Notes: generated by a model from the sequence alone, not told the origin. Shown: positions 8,215-16,424, numbered from the stretch's first letter. The stretch: DNA of 38,383 nt from Acidobacteriota bacterium (GCA_018969685.1 JAGWXX010000009.1:1-38383); one strand, 5' to 3'. Translations and numbers: made by a program.

Positions 8215-8910
8215 GTGTTCGACGGTCGGTTCCGAACCAGCATCGAACGGGCGATCCGCCCCGTGGGCGAGCGCCTCGGCAGGACGAGGCTGGCAGCCGA
8301 CCATCTGACGCTCCTGGGCGTCGTCGTGGCAGCGGCGGCGGCGGTCGCGATCGGCGCTGGCGAGCTGCGCCTCGGGTTCGCGCTCGTCGTGCTGTCGGCG
8401 CTGCCGGACCTGCTCGATGGGGCGCTCGCGAAGGCGTCCGGCCAGGCCAGCCAGCGCGGTGCGTTCTTCGATTCGGTGGTCGACCGGGTGAGCGACTCGG
8501 TGGTCCTCGGTGGCGTCGCGTGGCACGTCGCGACCGCGCACGATCCCAGGCTCACGGTGCTGCCGTTCGCCGTGATGGCGACGTCGATGCTGGTGTCCTA
8601 CCAGCGGGCCAAGGCGGAGTCGCTCGGCCTCGATGCGAGGGGCGGGTTGATGGAGCGCGCCGAGCGGATCGTGGCGCTGTGCATCGGGCTCCTCTTCCCG
8701 CCGGTGCTGCTGTGGGTGCTGTGGCTGATGCTCGTGCTCACGACGTTCACGGCGGTGCAGCGCTTCGTCAAGGTGTGGCGGCAGGCCGCCGTCGGCCCGC
8801 TCGTGGCCGAGCGCCAGGCGATGCGCCGCACCCGGCGCGAGTCGCGCCGTGGCGAGCGCAGGACCGACCGGCGCAGGGCGCGCCGTCGCCGCCGTCTCTT
8901 CGAGGAGTGA
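8215..8910 (+). CDS. pgsA: CDP-alcohol phosphatidyltransferase, probable phosphatidylinositol phosphate synthase
   Basis: This 231-residue multi-pass membrane enzyme should condense CDP-diacylglycerol with inositol phosphate, giving the precursor of phosphatidylinositol and PIMs. The CDP-alcohol phosphotransferase motif is visible as DLLDGALAK, eight residues, then GAFFDSVVD, which matches DX2DGX2AR..GX3DX3D except that the conserved Arg is Lys. The aspartates that bind the two metals are all present. The C terminus is an unusual cytosolic tail with 16 Arg in the last 29 residues. The PI-phosphate assignment, rather than another CDP-alcohol product, rests mainly on its place immediately before the acyltransferase and pimA, as pgsA1 in M. 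tuberculosis. Confidence 0.87.
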   Translation: MFDGRFRTSIERAIRPVGERLGRTRLAADHLTLLGVVVAAAAAVAIGAGELRLGFALVVLSALPDLLDGALAKASGQASQRGAFFDSVVDRVSDSVVLGGVAWHVATAHDPRLTVLPFAVMATSMLVSYQRAKAESLGLDARGGLMERAERIVALCIGLLFPPVLLWVLWLMLVLTTFTAVQRFVKVWRQAAVGPLVAERQAMRRTRRESRRGERRTDRRRARRRRRLFEE

Positions 8911-9821
8911 CCGGGCGCAACGAGGCCCGCGACGCTGCGGCAGCCGCGTCGTTCCGCGTCGCGTCCGTCGTGGCGTCGCTCGCTCCCTCGCTGCTCGCGG
9001 CGGGCGTGCCCGCCGTCGTGGGGGCTCCGCTGAGCGTCGCACAGCGCGACCGGCGCGCGATGGTCGAGCGGCACCTGCGCCGCGTCGTTCCCGGGCTGCG
9101 CGGCCTCGCCCTGCGACGGGCGGTGGCGGAGTCGTTCCAGAGCTACGCCCGCTACTACGTCGAGACGCTGCGCATCGCGTCCAGGTCGCAGGACGCAATC
9201 GAACGGGGATTCACCGTCGAGGGCTTCCGCCACATCGAGGAGTCCCGTGCCGCGGGGCGCGGGACGATCCTCGCGCTGCCGCACCTCGGCGGCTGGGAGT
9301 GGGCGGGGCGGTGGCTCGCGGGGCGCGGCTTCGGCGTCTGTGCGGTCGCCGAGGCGCTGGACAACGAGCCGCTGTTCGAGTGGTTCACCGAGCTGCGTGC
9401 GTCCATCGGCATCGAGGTGATCCCGCTCGACGACTCCGCGGCGACGCGGGTCGGGTCGGCGCTCAGGGCCAACCGCGTGGTCTGCCTGCTCTGCGACCGC
9501 GACCTCCCGCGCGATGGCCGGCGCACCGGCGTCGAGGTGGAATTCTTCGGCGAGCGCACGACCGTGCCGTCCGGGCCGGCCCTGTTCGCGCTCAGGACGG
9601 GGGCCCGCCTGCTCCCCGTCGGGACGTACTTCACGCGCCGTGCGGACGGGCACCATGCGGTGATCCGCCCGCCGGTCGACGCCTCGCGGCGGGGTTCGCT
9701 TCGCGACGACGTGGCGCGCACGTCCCAATCGCTGGCGAGCGAGCTGGAGGTGCTCATCCGGCGGGCTCCCTCGCAGTGGCACATCTTCCAGCCGAACTGG
9801 CCGAGCGACCCCGGGTACTGA
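8907..9821 (+). CDS. PIM acyltransferase-like protein (PatA / HtrB-LpxL superfamily)
   Basis: This 304-residue protein belongs to the lysophospholipid/lauroyl acyltransferase superfamily. The HX4E motif is HLGGWE (His126, Glu131). Other supportive blocks are CLLCDRDL, VPSGPALFALRTGARLLPV and the C-terminal WHIFQPNW. In mycobacteria the gene in this place (Rv2611c) encodes the enzyme that acylates the mannose of PIM1/PIM2 at the inner membrane, so the same role is likely. The GTG start overlaps the pgsA stop (GTGA), so translation is probably coupled to pgsA. Chain length and exact acceptor cannot be read from sequence. Confidence 0.88.
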   Translation: MTGRNEARDAAAAASFRVASVVASLAPSLLAAGVPAVVGAPLSVAQRDRRAMVERHLRRVVPGLRGLALRRAVAESFQSYARYYVETLRIASRSQDAIERGFTVEGFRHIEESRAAGRGTILALPHLGGWEWAGRWLAGRGFGVCAVAEALDNEPLFEWFTELRASIGIEVIPLDDSAATRVGSALRANRVVCLLCDRDLPRDGRRTGVEVEFFGERTTVPSGPALFALRTGARLLPVGTYFTRRADGHHAVIRPPVDASRRGSLRDDVARTSQSLASELEVLIRRAPSQWHIFQPNWPSDPGY

Positions 9822-9834
9822 TCCGCCGAGCCGA

Positions 9835-9850
9835 CGACGGACGCCCGTCG
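9835..9850 (+). terminator. Small hairpin after the PIM acyltransferase gene
   Basis: CGACGG (9835-9840) and CCGTCG (9845-9850) form a 6-bp stem with a four-base loop in the 57-base gap between the acyltransferase stop and the pimA start. There is no T-tract. It may be a weak terminator; chance is possible. Confidence 0.35.
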
Positions 9851-9864
9851 CCGCGTGGACGGCG

Positions 9865-9870
9865 TACGGT
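9865..9870 (+). promoter_or_regulatory. -10 box of pimA (leaderless)
   Basis: TACGGT ends eight bases before the chosen pimA GTG. The position supports both the promoter and the choice of start. Confidence 0.55.
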
Positions 9871-9878
9871 GGGGCTCC

Positions 9879-11054
9879 GTGCTGCGCGTGGCGATGGTGA
9901 GCCCCTACAGCGTCTCCGTCCCGGGCGGCGTGCAGGCGCAGGCGCTCGGGCTCGCGCGCGAGATGCGGCGCATGGGCCACGAGGTGCGCGTCCTCGCTCC
10001 GTGCGATGGTCCGCCACCCGAGCCATTCGTCACGCCCCTCGGCAGCAGCCTTCCGACGAGCGACAACGGGTCGGTGGCACCGGTCGCCCCGGACCCTTCC
10101 GCGGCGCTCCGGACCATCCGCGCGCTCAACGACGAGGCGTTCGACGTGGTGCACCTCCATGAGCCGCTGGTCCCCGGCCCGACGGCGACGGCGCTCCTCC
10201 TGCAGCTGGCGCCGTCCGTCGGCACGTTCCATGCCGCGGGCGACTCCGCGTCGTACAGGGTCTGGAACCGCACCGCGCGATGGGCGGTGGACCACCTCTC
10301 GGCGCGGGTGGCCGTGTCCGAGGCAGCGCGCGACCTCGCGCACCGGTACCTCGGAGGCGAGTATGCAGTGCTCTTCAACGGGATCGAGACGTCGCGGTTC
10401 CGGCGCGAGGGTGCGGCACGTGAGTCGGCTCCCGTCCTGTTCTTCTGCGGCCGGTACGAGCCGCGCAAGGGGCTGGACGTCCTCGTCGCTGCGATGGCGT
10501 CGCTGCCCGCCGACGTGCGGCTGTGGGTGGCGTCCGATGGGGCGGGCATCGAACAATTGCGCGACTCGGTCCGCGGCGACGGGCGCATCGAATGGCTGGG
10601 CAGGGTCACCGAGGACGACAAGATCGACCGGTTGAACCGGTGCTCGGTCTTCTGCGCCCCGTCGCTGGGCGGCGAGTCGTTCGGGATCGTCCTGCTGGAG
10701 GCCATGGCGGCCGGTGCGCCGCTCGTGGCGAGCGACATCGACGGCTACCGCCAGGTCGCATCCGACGGGATCGAGGCGCTCCTCGTGCCCCCCGGGGAGC
10801 CCGCCGCACTGGCCGCGGGGATCCGACGGGTGCTCGGCGACCAGCCGTTCCGCGACGGATTGGTGGCCCGCGGCCGGGAACGGGCCGAGCGCTATTCGAT
10901 GGCGTCGCTCGCGCAGGCGTACCTCGCGATCTACCGCGGGCTGCTGGACGCAGAGGAGTCCAAGGAGATCGTCGTCGGCAGGAGCCGTCTGTTGCGGCTC
11001 TACGGGGACCGCATCCTCCGGCGGGGGCCTGCCACCGACCGGTCCGCCGGCTAG
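9879..11054 (+). CDS. pimA: Phosphatidylinositol alpha-mannosyltransferase
   Basis: This is a 391-residue GT-B, GT4-family glycosyltransferase. It should transfer the first mannose from GDP-mannose to phosphatidylinositol on the cytosolic face of the membrane. The N-terminal MVSPYS.SVPGGVQ block is the PimA signature. FHAAGD carries the catalytic-region His, FFCGRYEPRKGLDVL the donor-phosphate Arg and Lys, and GESFGIVLLEAMAAG (around residue 265) the EX7E-type donor-binding motif. The GTG at 9879 is chosen over an upstream in-frame GTG at 9855 because it matches the family N terminus and lies eight bases from a TACGGT. It follows pgsA and the acyltransferase but seems to have its own promoter. 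Confidence 0.92.
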   Translation: MLRVAMVSPYSVSVPGGVQAQALGLAREMRRMGHEVRVLAPCDGPPPEPFVTPLGSSLPTSDNGSVAPVAPDPSAALRTIRALNDEAFDVVHLHEPLVPGPTATALLLQLAPSVGTFHAAGDSASYRVWNRTARWAVDHLSARVAVSEAARDLAHRYLGGEYAVLFNGIETSRFRREGAARESAPVLFFCGRYEPRKGLDVLVAAMASLPADVRLWVASDGAGIEQLRDSVRGDGRIEWLGRVTEDDKIDRLNRCSVFCAPSLGGESFGIVLLEAMAAGAPLVASDIDGYRQVASDGIEALLVPPGEPAALAAGIRRVLGDQPFRDGLVARGRERAERYSMASLAQAYLAIYRGLLDAEESKEIVVGRSRLLRLYGDRILRRGPATDRSAG

Positions 11055-11057
11055 GCG

Positions 11058-11063
11058 TACACT
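11058..11063 (+). promoter_or_regulatory. -10 box of the lemA unit (leaderless)
   Basis: TACACT ends seven bases before the lemA ATG and begins three bases after the pimA TAG stop. Confidence 0.6.
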
Positions 11064-11070
11064 CGCGGCA

Positions 11071-11625
11071 ATGAGTGCGACGTGGATCATCCTCGCCGTC
11101 GTCGTGGTGCTCGTCCTCGCCGTCGGCTTCCTCTACAACTCCCTCGTCCGGCGGCGCAACGAGGTCGACAACGCCTGGTCGCAGATCGACGTGCAGTTGA
11201 AGCGGCGCCTCGACCTCGTGCCGAACCTGGTCGAGACGGTGAAGGGGTATGCGGCCCACGAGCGCGCCGCGCTCGAGGCGGTCGTCGCGGCCCGGAGCTC
11301 GTCGCTTGCGGCGGGGCCGACGCCCCACGAGCAGGCCGCCGCGGACAACCAGTTGACGGGCGCGCTCCGGCAGCTGTTCGCGCTGGCCGAGGCGTACCCC
11401 GACCTCAAGGCGAACCAGGGGTTCCTGTCGCTGCAGGAGGAGCTGTCCAACACGGAGAGCCGGATCGCCTACGCGCGGCAGTTCTACAGCGACTCGGTCC
11501 TCGCGTACAACAACGCGATCCAGGCCATTCCCGGCGTCGTGGTCGCACGGCTGTTCGGGTTCGCATCGCGCGAGTACTTCGAGGCCGAGGACGCCGCGCG
11601 GACGGCGCCGACGGTGTCGTTCTGA
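11071..11625 (+). CDS. lemA: LemA family membrane protein
   Basis: This 184-residue protein has one N-terminal membrane helix (about 4-24) followed by a helical-bundle domain. The LemA pattern is clear: YNSLVRRRNEVDNAWSQIDVQLKRRLDLVPNLVETVKGY, then a QEELSNTESRIAYARQFYND-like block (here QFYSDSVLAYNNAI) and the C-terminal REYFEAED. LemA family members are the usual length (about 185). The molecular role is unknown; the gene often travels with the HtpX protease gene, as here, which suggests a shared membrane-quality-control job. The ATG start lies seven bases after TACACT. Confidence 0.93.
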   Translation: MSATWIILAVVVVLVLAVGFLYNSLVRRRNEVDNAWSQIDVQLKRRLDLVPNLVETVKGYAAHERAALEAVVAARSSSLAAGPTPHEQAAADNQLTGALRQLFALAEAYPDLKANQGFLSLQEELSNTESRIAYARQFYSDSVLAYNNAIQAIPGVVVARLFGFASREYFEAEDAARTAPTVSF

Positions 11626-11638
11626 CCCGCGGTCCCCG

Positions 11639-12544
11639 ATGAACGACCTCATCGCGTCCAACAAGCGGCGCACGTTCGCGCTCATGGCCGGATTCGTCGC
11701 CGTGACGGTGCTCGTCGGGGCGTCCGTCGGCGCGCTGACGGGGTTCGGCGCCGCCGGCACGCTCGTTGCGCTGGTGGTGGCGGCGACCTTCGCGTTCGTC
11801 TCGTACTGGAAGTCGGACGCCATTGCGCTCGCCGTCAGCCGCGCCCGGCCCGCGGACGAGGCCACCTACCGGCGACTCCACAACCTGGTCGAGGGCCTCT
11901 GCATCGCCAGCGGACTGCCGAAGCCGCGCGTGTACGTGATCGACGATCCGGCACCGAACGCGTTCGCGACGGGCCGCAGCCCCCGGAACGCGGCGATCGC
12001 CGTCACGTCGGGTCTCCTCGAGCAGATGAACCGCGTCGAGCTCGAGGGCGTCGTCGCCCACGAGCTCTCCCACATCAAGAACTACGACATCCTCGTCTCG
12101 ACGCTCGCCGTGACCCTGGTCGGCACGATCGCGATCATCACGGACGTGGCGATCCGGACGATGTGGTGGAACGGCGGCCGGGTCGGCCGCGACGGCGACC
12201 AGGGCGACCGGAGCAACCCGCTCGCGATCGTCGGTTTCGTGCTCCTCATCGTCTCGCCGCTCCTCGCGCGGGCGATGCAGGCTGCCGTCAGCCGCCGGCG
12301 CGAGACCCTGGCCGACGTGTCGGCGGTCAGGATGACGCGGTATCCGCCGGGTCTGATCGGCGCGCTCGAGAAGTTGCAGGCCGACGGGGCGGTGACGCAC
12401 TCGGCGAGCATGGCGACTGCGCACATGTGGATCGAGCAGCCGATGTCCGGGGTGAACGACGGCGGCAGGCTCGGCGCGTGGCATAGGCTCTTCAATACCC
12501 ACCCCCCGCTCAGCGAGCGGATCGCACTGCTCAGGGAGATGTGA
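11639..12544 (+). CDS. htpX: HtpX-type membrane zinc metalloprotease (M48)
   Basis: This 301-residue integral membrane protease should degrade damaged or misassembled membrane proteins. Two N-terminal helices (about 13-34 and 38-57) precede the catalytic domain, and two further hydrophobic segments lie near 151-171 and 194-214. The active site is HELSH (His141, Glu142, His145), and the third zinc ligand is Glu222 in RRRETLAD. The NAFATGR block is typical of the family. It starts 13 bases after lemA, and its stop overlaps a possible GTG start of the next gene. No extra domain is seen. Confidence 0.95.
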   Translation: MNDLIASNKRRTFALMAGFVAVTVLVGASVGALTGFGAAGTLVALVVAATFAFVSYWKSDAIALAVSRARPADEATYRRLHNLVEGLCIASGLPKPRVYVIDDPAPNAFATGRSPRNAAIAVTSGLLEQMNRVELEGVVAHELSHIKNYDILVSTLAVTLVGTIAIITDVAIRTMWWNGGRVGRDGDQGDRSNPLAIVGFVLLIVSPLLARAMQAAVSRRRETLADVSAVRMTRYPPGLIGALEKLQADGAVTHSASMATAHMWIEQPMSGVNDGGRLGAWHRLFNTHPPLSERIALLREM

Positions 12545-12546
12545 CC

Positions 12547-13632
12547 ATGGCATCCACGAAGACCCTCCGAACCCTCGGCACGTGCGCCGCGGCAGGCTCG
12601 CTCGCGCTCCTCGCCGCCGCCTGCGGGGGAACGTCCGCGGCCCCTGACGAGACGATCGCGGTGGCGCTGCCGTCGACGTCGGTGGAGACCGGGACCACGG
12701 TCCCCACGGTCGTGACCGACCCGCTCACCGGCCTGCCGAACACGGATCCCTCGATCCTCGACCGTTCCGCGATGGTCGTGAAGATCGACAACCACCCGCG
12801 CGCCAAGCCGCAGGTCGGCTTCAACCAGGCGGACATCATCTACGAGGAGAACGTCGAGAGCCTCACGCGCTTTGCGGCGGTGTTCCACAGCCAGACTCCG
12901 GAATTGGTCGGCCCGATCCGGAGCGGGCGGTTCCAGGACATCGACCTGCTCGGATCGCTGAACCGTCCGCTCTTCGTCTGGAGCGGCGGCAACGAGAAGG
13001 TCACGGCGAACATCAAGCGCTCCGACCTGATCAACCTCAGCTTCACCGAGGCGCAGGAGTCGGGCGCCTACGACCGCGACAACTCGCGTCCCGCGCCGCA
13101 CAATCTCTTCGCAGCGCCGCCGAAGCTCTGGGAGTTCGCGGCGACGCTCGGGGTCGAGGGCGCCGGCCCGCCCCCCGCGCAGTTCACCTACCGGTCGGGC
13201 AGCGACGCGAACGCGTCGTCGGCTGCGCCGGTCGCGGGTGCGAAGGTCTCGATGGACGGCGTCAAGGTCCTGTGGGAGTGGAAGTCCGAGTTCGGCGAGT
13301 TCGCACGGACGCAGGACGGCAAGGAGTTCAAGGACAGCGACGGCACCCCGGTGTCGGTGCCGAACGTGGTGGTGCTGGAGGTGGTGTACTCGCGCGCCTA
13401 CAGCCCCGCGGCGAAGACGATCGGCGGCGGCAAGGCGTACGTGTTCACCAACGGCGTCGTCTACGAGGGCACATGGGACCGCCCCACCCGCCTGGATCCA
13501 TTCGCCTTGCTCGACGCATCCGGTGCTCCGATCAAGTTGACGCCCGGCCAGACGTTCGTGATGGTCGCCCGCCCCGATGCGGTCGCCGTGATCGACGAGG
13601 GCACCGACCCCGACGACGTCAAGTACCCGTGA
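12547..13632 (+). CDS. DUF3048-family lipoprotein
   Basis: This 361-residue secreted protein starts with a lipoprotein-type signal ending in ALLAAAC-GG; Ala rather than Leu at -3 makes the lipobox slightly unusual. After a Thr/Ser-rich linker comes the DUF3048 domain: [39 protein letters not shown] and VGPIRSGR are its conserved blocks, followed by a C-terminal domain with NVVVLEV and [12 protein letters not shown]. The function of the family is unknown (Bacillus YerB is a member). I chose ATG 12547 because a GGAG lies nine bases upstream; GTG 12541, overlapping the htpX stop, is an alternative. The same unit as lemA and htpX suggests a link to envelope maintenance. Confidence 0.9.
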   Translation: MASTKTLRTLGTCAAAGSLALLAAACGGTSAAPDETIAVALPSTSVETGTTVPTVVTDPLTGLPNTDPSILDRSAMVVKIDNHPRAKPQVGFNQADIIYEENVESLTRFAAVFHSQTPELVGPIRSGRFQDIDLLGSLNRPLFVWSGGNEKVTANIKRSDLINLSFTEAQESGAYDRDNSRPAPHNLFAAPPKLWEFAATLGVEGAGPPPAQFTYRSGSDANASSAAPVAGAKVSMDGVKVLWEWKSEFGEFARTQDGKEFKDSDGTPVSVPNVVVLEVVYSRAYSPAAKTIGGGKAYVFTNGVVYEGTWDRPTRLDPFALLDASGAPIKLTPGQTFVMVARPDAVAVIDEGTDPDDVKYP

Positions 13633-13645
13633 TCCCGCCGGCCCC

Positions 13646-13680
13646 CGGCCGCGTTCCGTCAGCTCGACGGGTCGCGGCCG
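13646..13680 (+). terminator. Strong GC-rich hairpin between DUF3048 and pdxS
   Basis: CGGCCGCG (13646-13653) pairs with CGCGGCCG (13673-13680), and inside it CCGTC (13656-13660) pairs with GACGG (13666-13670). Between the two stems there is one T-T mismatch and one T-G wobble, so the hairpin is nearly continuous over 15 positions with a five-base loop. It starts 14 bases after the DUF3048 stop and ends 12 bases before the pdxS -10. No T-tract follows. A factor-assisted or T-less terminator is the simplest reading. Confidence 0.6.
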
Positions 13681-13692
13681 AGGGTCCGTCGG

Positions 13693-13698
13693 TACGAT
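13693..13698 (+). promoter_or_regulatory. -10 box of the pdxS unit (leaderless)
   Basis: TACGAT ends seven bases before the pdxS ATG at 13706. An upstream in-frame ATG at 13697 overlaps this box and is therefore not used as the start. Confidence 0.6.
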
Positions 13699-13705
13699 GA
13701 CGTCC

Positions 13706-14605
13706 ATGCAGGACGCCACTTCGTCGGGCCCCGTGTCCGGTTCCATGACCGTCAAGCGCGGTCTCGCCGAGATGCTCAAGGGCGGCGTCATCATGGACGT
13801 CGTCACGCCCGAGCAGGCGAAGATCGCAGAGGATGCGGGAGCGGTTGCGGTGATGGCGCTCGAGCGCGTGCCGGCGGACATCCGCCGTGACGGCGGCGTC
13901 GCGAGGATGAGCGACCCCGAGATGATCGACGGGATCATCGGGGCGGTGTCCATTCCGGTGATGGCCAAGGCGCGCATCGGGCACTTCGTGGAGGCCCAGA
14001 TCCTCGAGGCCCTGGGCGTCGACTTCATCGACGAGTCCGAGGTGCTCACGCCGGCCGACGAGGCCCACCACATCGACAAGCTCGCCTTCTCGGTGCCGTT
14101 CGTCTGCGGGGCGACGAACCTCGGCGAGGCGCTCCGCCGGATCTCCGAGGGTGCGGCGATGATCCGCTCGAAGGGTGAGGCGGGCACCGGCAACGTGGTG
14201 GAGGCCGTGCGGCACCTCCGGTCGATCCTCGGCGACATCCGCCGCATCGGACAGGCGGATTCCGCGGAGCTGTTCGACTGGGCGAAGCGGCTCTCCGCGC
14301 CGCTCCCGCTCGTGCAGGAGGTCGCCGAGACGGGGCGCCTGCAGGTGCCGCTGTTCTGCGCGGGAGGCATCGCCACGCCGGCTGATGCGGCGCTCGCGAT
14401 GCAGCTCGGGGCCGAGTCGGTGTTCGTCGGTTCGGGCATCTTCAAGAGCGCCGATCCCGCTCCGCGCGCCAAGGCGATCGTCGAGGCCACGACGCACTTC
14501 CGCGATCCGCACATCCTCGCCAAGGTCAGCCGCGGGCTCGGTGCCCCGATGACCGGCATCGGGATGGACCAGGTCGCAGAGCGCTTCGCCGAGCGCGGCT
14601 GGTAG
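13706..14605 (+). CDS. pdxS: Pyridoxal 5'-phosphate synthase, synthase subunit
   Basis: This 299-residue (beta/alpha)8 enzyme makes PLP from ribose 5-phosphate, glyceraldehyde 3-phosphate and ammonia supplied by PdxT. Catalytic lysines are visible: Lys88 in MAKARIGH (first Schiff base) and Lys156 in [11 protein letters not shown]. The phosphate-binding blocks [13 protein letters not shown] and [10 protein letters not shown] are intact. The start at 13706 gives MQDATSSGP and then the conserved [17 protein letters not shown]. pdxT follows after 13 bases, so the two subunits are co-expressed. Equivalent to Rv2606c by position. Confidence 0.97.
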   Translation: MQDATSSGPVSGSMTVKRGLAEMLKGGVIMDVVTPEQAKIAEDAGAVAVMALERVPADIRRDGGVARMSDPEMIDGIIGAVSIPVMAKARIGHFVEAQILEALGVDFIDESEVLTPADEAHHIDKLAFSVPFVCGATNLGEALRRISEGAAMIRSKGEAGTGNVVEAVRHLRSILGDIRRIGQADSAELFDWAKRLSAPLPLVQEVAETGRLQVPLFCAGGIATPADAALAMQLGAESVFVGSGIFKSADPAPRAKAIVEATTHFRDPHILAKVSRGLGAPMTGIGMDQVAERFAERGW

Positions 14606-14618
14606 CGGCTCGTCGGCC

Positions 14619-15200
14619 ATGGGGCCGGTGACGGGCGTCCTCGCCCTGCAGGGTGCGTTCGCCGCGCATGCGGCGGCGCTGGCGCGGTGCGGCACCGATG
14701 CCCGGGACGTCCGCACCCCGCGGGATCTCGCGGCCGTCGATGCGCTCGTGCTGCCCGGCGGCGAATCGACGACGATCTGCAAGCTGCTCGACCTGTCGGG
14801 TCTCCGCGGGGCGCTCGAGGCGCGCATCGCGGAGGGAATGCCCGTCCTCGGCACGTGTGCCGGCCTCATCGTCCTGTCGTCGTCCGTGCTGGACGGCCGG
14901 CCGGACCAGTTCTGTCTGGGTGCGCTCGACGTCACGGTGCGCCGCAACGGGTTCGGACGGCAGCGCGACAGCTTCGAGACGGACCTTGCGGTGCCCGGCT
15001 CCGCGGATCCGATGAGGGCGGTCTTCATCCGCGCGCCGCGGATCGTGCGGTGCGGCGGGTCGGTCGAGGTGGTCGCGTCGCTGGACGGCGAGCCCGTGCT
15101 GGTGCGGCAGGGCAGCGCGCTCGGAGCGACCTTCCATCCGGAGCTGTCGGGCGACGACCGGATCCACCGGCTGTTCCTAGGATTCCTCGCGGAGGTGTGA
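14619..15200 (+). CDS. pdxT: Pyridoxal 5'-phosphate synthase, glutaminase subunit
   Basis: This 193-residue class I glutaminase releases ammonia from glutamine and channels it to PdxS. The triad is Cys80 in LGTCAGL, His173 and Glu175 in TFHPEL. LPGGESTT and GVLALQGAF are family blocks. The ATG at 14619 is used; an internal GTG at 14631 (VTGVLALQG) is possible because the family core starts there. The Shine-Dalgarno for the next gene, yebC, lies in its last codons. Confidence 0.95.
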   Translation: MGPVTGVLALQGAFAAHAAALARCGTDARDVRTPRDLAAVDALVLPGGESTTICKLLDLSGLRGALEARIAEGMPVLGTCAGLIVLSSSVLDGRPDQFCLGALDVTVRRNGFGRQRDSFETDLAVPGSADPMRAVFIRAPRIVRCGGSVEVVASLDGEPVLVRQGSALGATFHPELSGDDRIHRLFLGFLAEV

Positions 15201-15202
15201 CG

Positions 15203-15952
15203 ATGTCCGGCCACTCGAAATGGGCGACGATCAAGCGCAAGAAGGGCGCGCTCGACCAGGCGCGCGGCAAGGCGTTCGCGAAGCTCGCGAGGCAGCTGGA
15301 GGTCGCGGCGCGAGAGGGGGGCGGGGATCCGTCGGCGAACTCCGCGCTGCGCACCGTGGTGCTGAAGGCGAAGGCCGCCCAGATGACGAACGACGCGATC
15401 GACCGCGCGATCAAGCGCGGCACCGGCGTGCAGACGGGTGCGGCGTACGAGGCGATCACGTACGAGGCCTATGCGCCGGGTGGCGTCGCCATCCTGATCG
15501 AGGCGCTCACCGACAACCGCAACCGCACCGCGTCCGACGTGCGGTCGCTGTTCACGAAGCACGGCGGGGCGATGGCCGAGCCCGGAGCCGTGTCGTGGCA
15601 GTTCGGGAGGCGGGGGATCGTCACCGTGCCGGGCACGGTGCCGGAGGATGCGGTCGTCGGTGCGGCGATCGAGCACGGTGCCGACGACGTCTCCCGCGAC
15701 GGCGAGTCATGGCAGGTGTCGTGCGAACCGTCTCGCGTGTTCGACCTCAAGGCGGCACTCGAGGCGGCGGGCCTCGAGGTGGTCTCGGCCGTCAGCACGA
15801 TGGTGTCGTCGATGACGGTCGAGGTCACGGACGCAGCCGATGCCCGCGCCGTGCTGCGCATCATGGACGAGCTGGACGAGAACGACGACGTGCAGGACGT
15901 CTTCTCCAACTTCGACATCCCGGAGGCCATGATGGCGGAGGTTGCACGGTGA
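15203..15952 (+). CDS. yebC: YebC/TACO1 family protein
   Basis: This 249-residue protein begins with MSGHSKWATIKRKKGALDQARGKAF, the invariant YebC N terminus, and contains GGVAILIEALTDNRNRT and a C-terminal block ending MDELDENDDVQDVFSNFDIP. The family has long been labelled as transcriptional regulators; more recent work links members to translation of difficult, proline-containing sequences on the ribosome. Which applies here cannot be read from sequence. GGAGGTG six bases upstream of the ATG is one of the few clear Shine-Dalgarno sites in the window. Position next to pdxT and upstream of ruvC is conserved in actinobacteria. Confidence 0.95.
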   Translation: MSGHSKWATIKRKKGALDQARGKAFAKLARQLEVAAREGGGDPSANSALRTVVLKAKAAQMTNDAIDRAIKRGTGVQTGAAYEAITYEAYAPGGVAILIEALTDNRNRTASDVRSLFTKHGGAMAEPGAVSWQFGRRGIVTVPGTVPEDAVVGAAIEHGADDVSRDGESWQVSCEPSRVFDLKAALEAAGLEVVSAVSTMVSSMTVEVTDAADARAVLRIMDELDENDDVQDVFSNFDIPEAMMAEVAR

Positions 15953-16401
15953 CGGTCGGCACGGGCGACGCGGCCCCCGACTTCGAGCTCCCCGGCACCG
16001 GCGGGCGGAGCCACAGGCTCTCGGCGCACCGCGGCAAGGTGGTGGTCCTCGTGTTCTATCCGGGGGACAACACGGCGGTGTGCACCCGGCAGCTGAACGC
16101 CTACAACGACGAACTCGCCCAGTTCGAGGGCCTGGGTGCGGACGTGCTCGCCGTGTCGCCGCAGGGAGTCCCGAGCCACGAGGACTTCGCCTCGCGGCAC
16201 GGCTTCGGTTTTCCGTTGCTCGCCGACACCGACAAGGCAGTGGCGGCCGCGTACGGCGCGCTCGGTCCGCTGGGCTTCGTCCGGCGAAGCGTGTTCGTGA
16301 TCGACGCCGCAGGCACGATCCGCTGGCTGCACCGCGCCATCGCAGGCGTCACCTACCGGCCCGCAGACGAGCTCCTGGCTGCGGTCCGCGCGGCGTCCTA
16401 G
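15949..16401 (+). CDS. Peroxiredoxin, BCP/AhpC-TSA type with a single cysteine
   Basis: This 150-residue thioredoxin-fold peroxidase should reduce hydroperoxides in the cytosol. The active site reads FYPGDNTAVCTRQ, with the peroxidatic Cys in TAVC, the upstream Thr two residues earlier, and the Arg in RRSVFVID. It is the only cysteine in the protein: the resolving Cys that many BCP/PrxQ proteins have five residues later is absent, so it should work as a 1-Cys enzyme needing an outside thiol. Mycothiol is a candidate because of mshC in this window, but this is inference. GTG start overlaps yebC (GTGA). Confidence 0.9.
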   Translation: MTVGTGDAAPDFELPGTGGRSHRLSAHRGKVVVLVFYPGDNTAVCTRQLNAYNDELAQFEGLGADVLAVSPQGVPSHEDFASRHGFGFPLLADTDKAVAAAYGALGPLGFVRRSVFVIDAAGTIRWLHRAIAGVTYRPADELLAAVRAAS

Positions 16402-16405
16402 GTCA

Positions 16406-16424
16406 CCCGTCCGGCAGGGACGGG
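16406..16424 (+). terminator. Hairpin between peroxiredoxin and ruvC
   Basis: CCCGTCC (16406-16412) and GGACGGG (16418-16424) form a perfect 7-bp stem with a five-base loop, starting five bases after the peroxiredoxin stop and ending four bases before the ruvC -10. No T-tract. Likely separates the pdxS unit from ruvCAB. Confidence 0.5.

Noticed and set aside
12484-12489. TAGGCT inside htpX as a promoter for the DUF3048 gene
   Set aside because: It lies 57 bases or more from the start, unlike the 6-8 base spacing of all other boxes, and lies within conserved htpX coding sequence.
13697-13699. Upstream ATG as start of pdxS
   Set aside because: It overlaps the TACGAT -10 box; the ATG at 13706 fits the leaderless spacing seen elsewhere.
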